This document shows positions 6,103 through 6,128 of a stretch of 6,128 nt of DNA, piece by piece; the stretch's first letter is position 1; the number at the start of each line of letters is the position of its first letter. This DNA comes from an uncultured Lachnospiraceae bacterium. Its GTDB lineage: Bacteria > Bacillota > Clostridia > Lachnospirales > Lachnospiraceae. Both the position numbers and the translations under genes were made by a program. The notes beneath the pieces are model-generated. The model was not told the origin of the DNA and searched no databases. It saw only the letters and a program-made list of their open reading frames with translations. The stretch lies in contig CAMTBF010000242.1 of NCBI GenBank assembly GCA_947068385.1, positions 1-6,128 on the forward strand, read 5' to 3'.

Positions 6103-6128
6103 AGATCGGAAGAGCACACGTCTGAACT
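6103..6128. other. Illumina TruSeq adapter read-through (not genomic)
   Basis: The final 26 bases match the start of the standard Illumina TruSeq read-1 3' adapter (AGATCGGAAGAGC, then ACACGTCTGAACT) exactly. The first adapter base completes a TAA after genomic TA at 6101-6102, giving a false stop codon. These bases should be removed before the sequence is used. Confidence 0.97.

Overview
This 6.1-kb window is part of a Gram-positive surface-protein/pilus locus with every gene on the + strand. It reads as a bacterium of the Firmicutes type. Two genes start with classic secretion signals. One protein ends in a sortase signal (LPNSG, hydrophobic segment, basic tail). Most of the coding sequence consists of repeated immunoglobulin-like domains with the lysine / E-box glutamate / asparagine pattern of self-cross-linking (isopeptide) pilin and adhesin domains. 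A gut-type clostridium (for example Lachnospiraceae) is plausible from the domain mix, but nothing in the window proves the taxon.

Layout. Bases 1-47 are AT-rich, contain an in-frame stop and do not look like the sequence that follows. From about base 48 to 2081 runs a 5'-truncated gene for a large modular surface protein: the end of one pilin-like domain, two complete pilin-like domains, two InlB-type repeats and a final beta-rich domain. It has no visible signal peptide and no cell-wall anchor. After 22 bases and a strong ribosome binding site comes a complete 898-residue protein (2104-4800, TTG start). It has a signal peptide, four tandem pilin-like domains, a SpaA/CnaB-type domain and an LPNSG sorting signal. 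A 328-base spacer (4801-5128) follows. Its first two thirds are GC-rich and contain several perfect hairpins; its last third is A-rich and nearly lacks T. Then comes a major-pilin-type gene (5129 onward) with signal peptide, N-terminal domain and the start of a D2-type isopeptide domain, cut off by the end of the sequence.

The last 26 bases (6103-6128) are Illumina TruSeq adapter, not genome. The apparent TAA stop of the pilin at 6101-6103 takes its final A from the adapter, so that stop is an artefact and the pilin gene is 3'-truncated. The adapter indicates that the window ends where a poorly trimmed contig ends, and it makes the odd first 47 bases suspect too.

How the parts fit (inference): the order adhesin-like protein, anchored multi-domain protein, backbone pilin is that of a sortase-assembled pilus operon, in which the first two would be tip or base/ancillary subunits and the third the shaft. 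No sortase or signal peptidase gene is in the window; if this is a complete pilus locus they should lie beyond one of the two ends. The structured spacer directly before the shaft gene is the best candidate for unexplained regulation.
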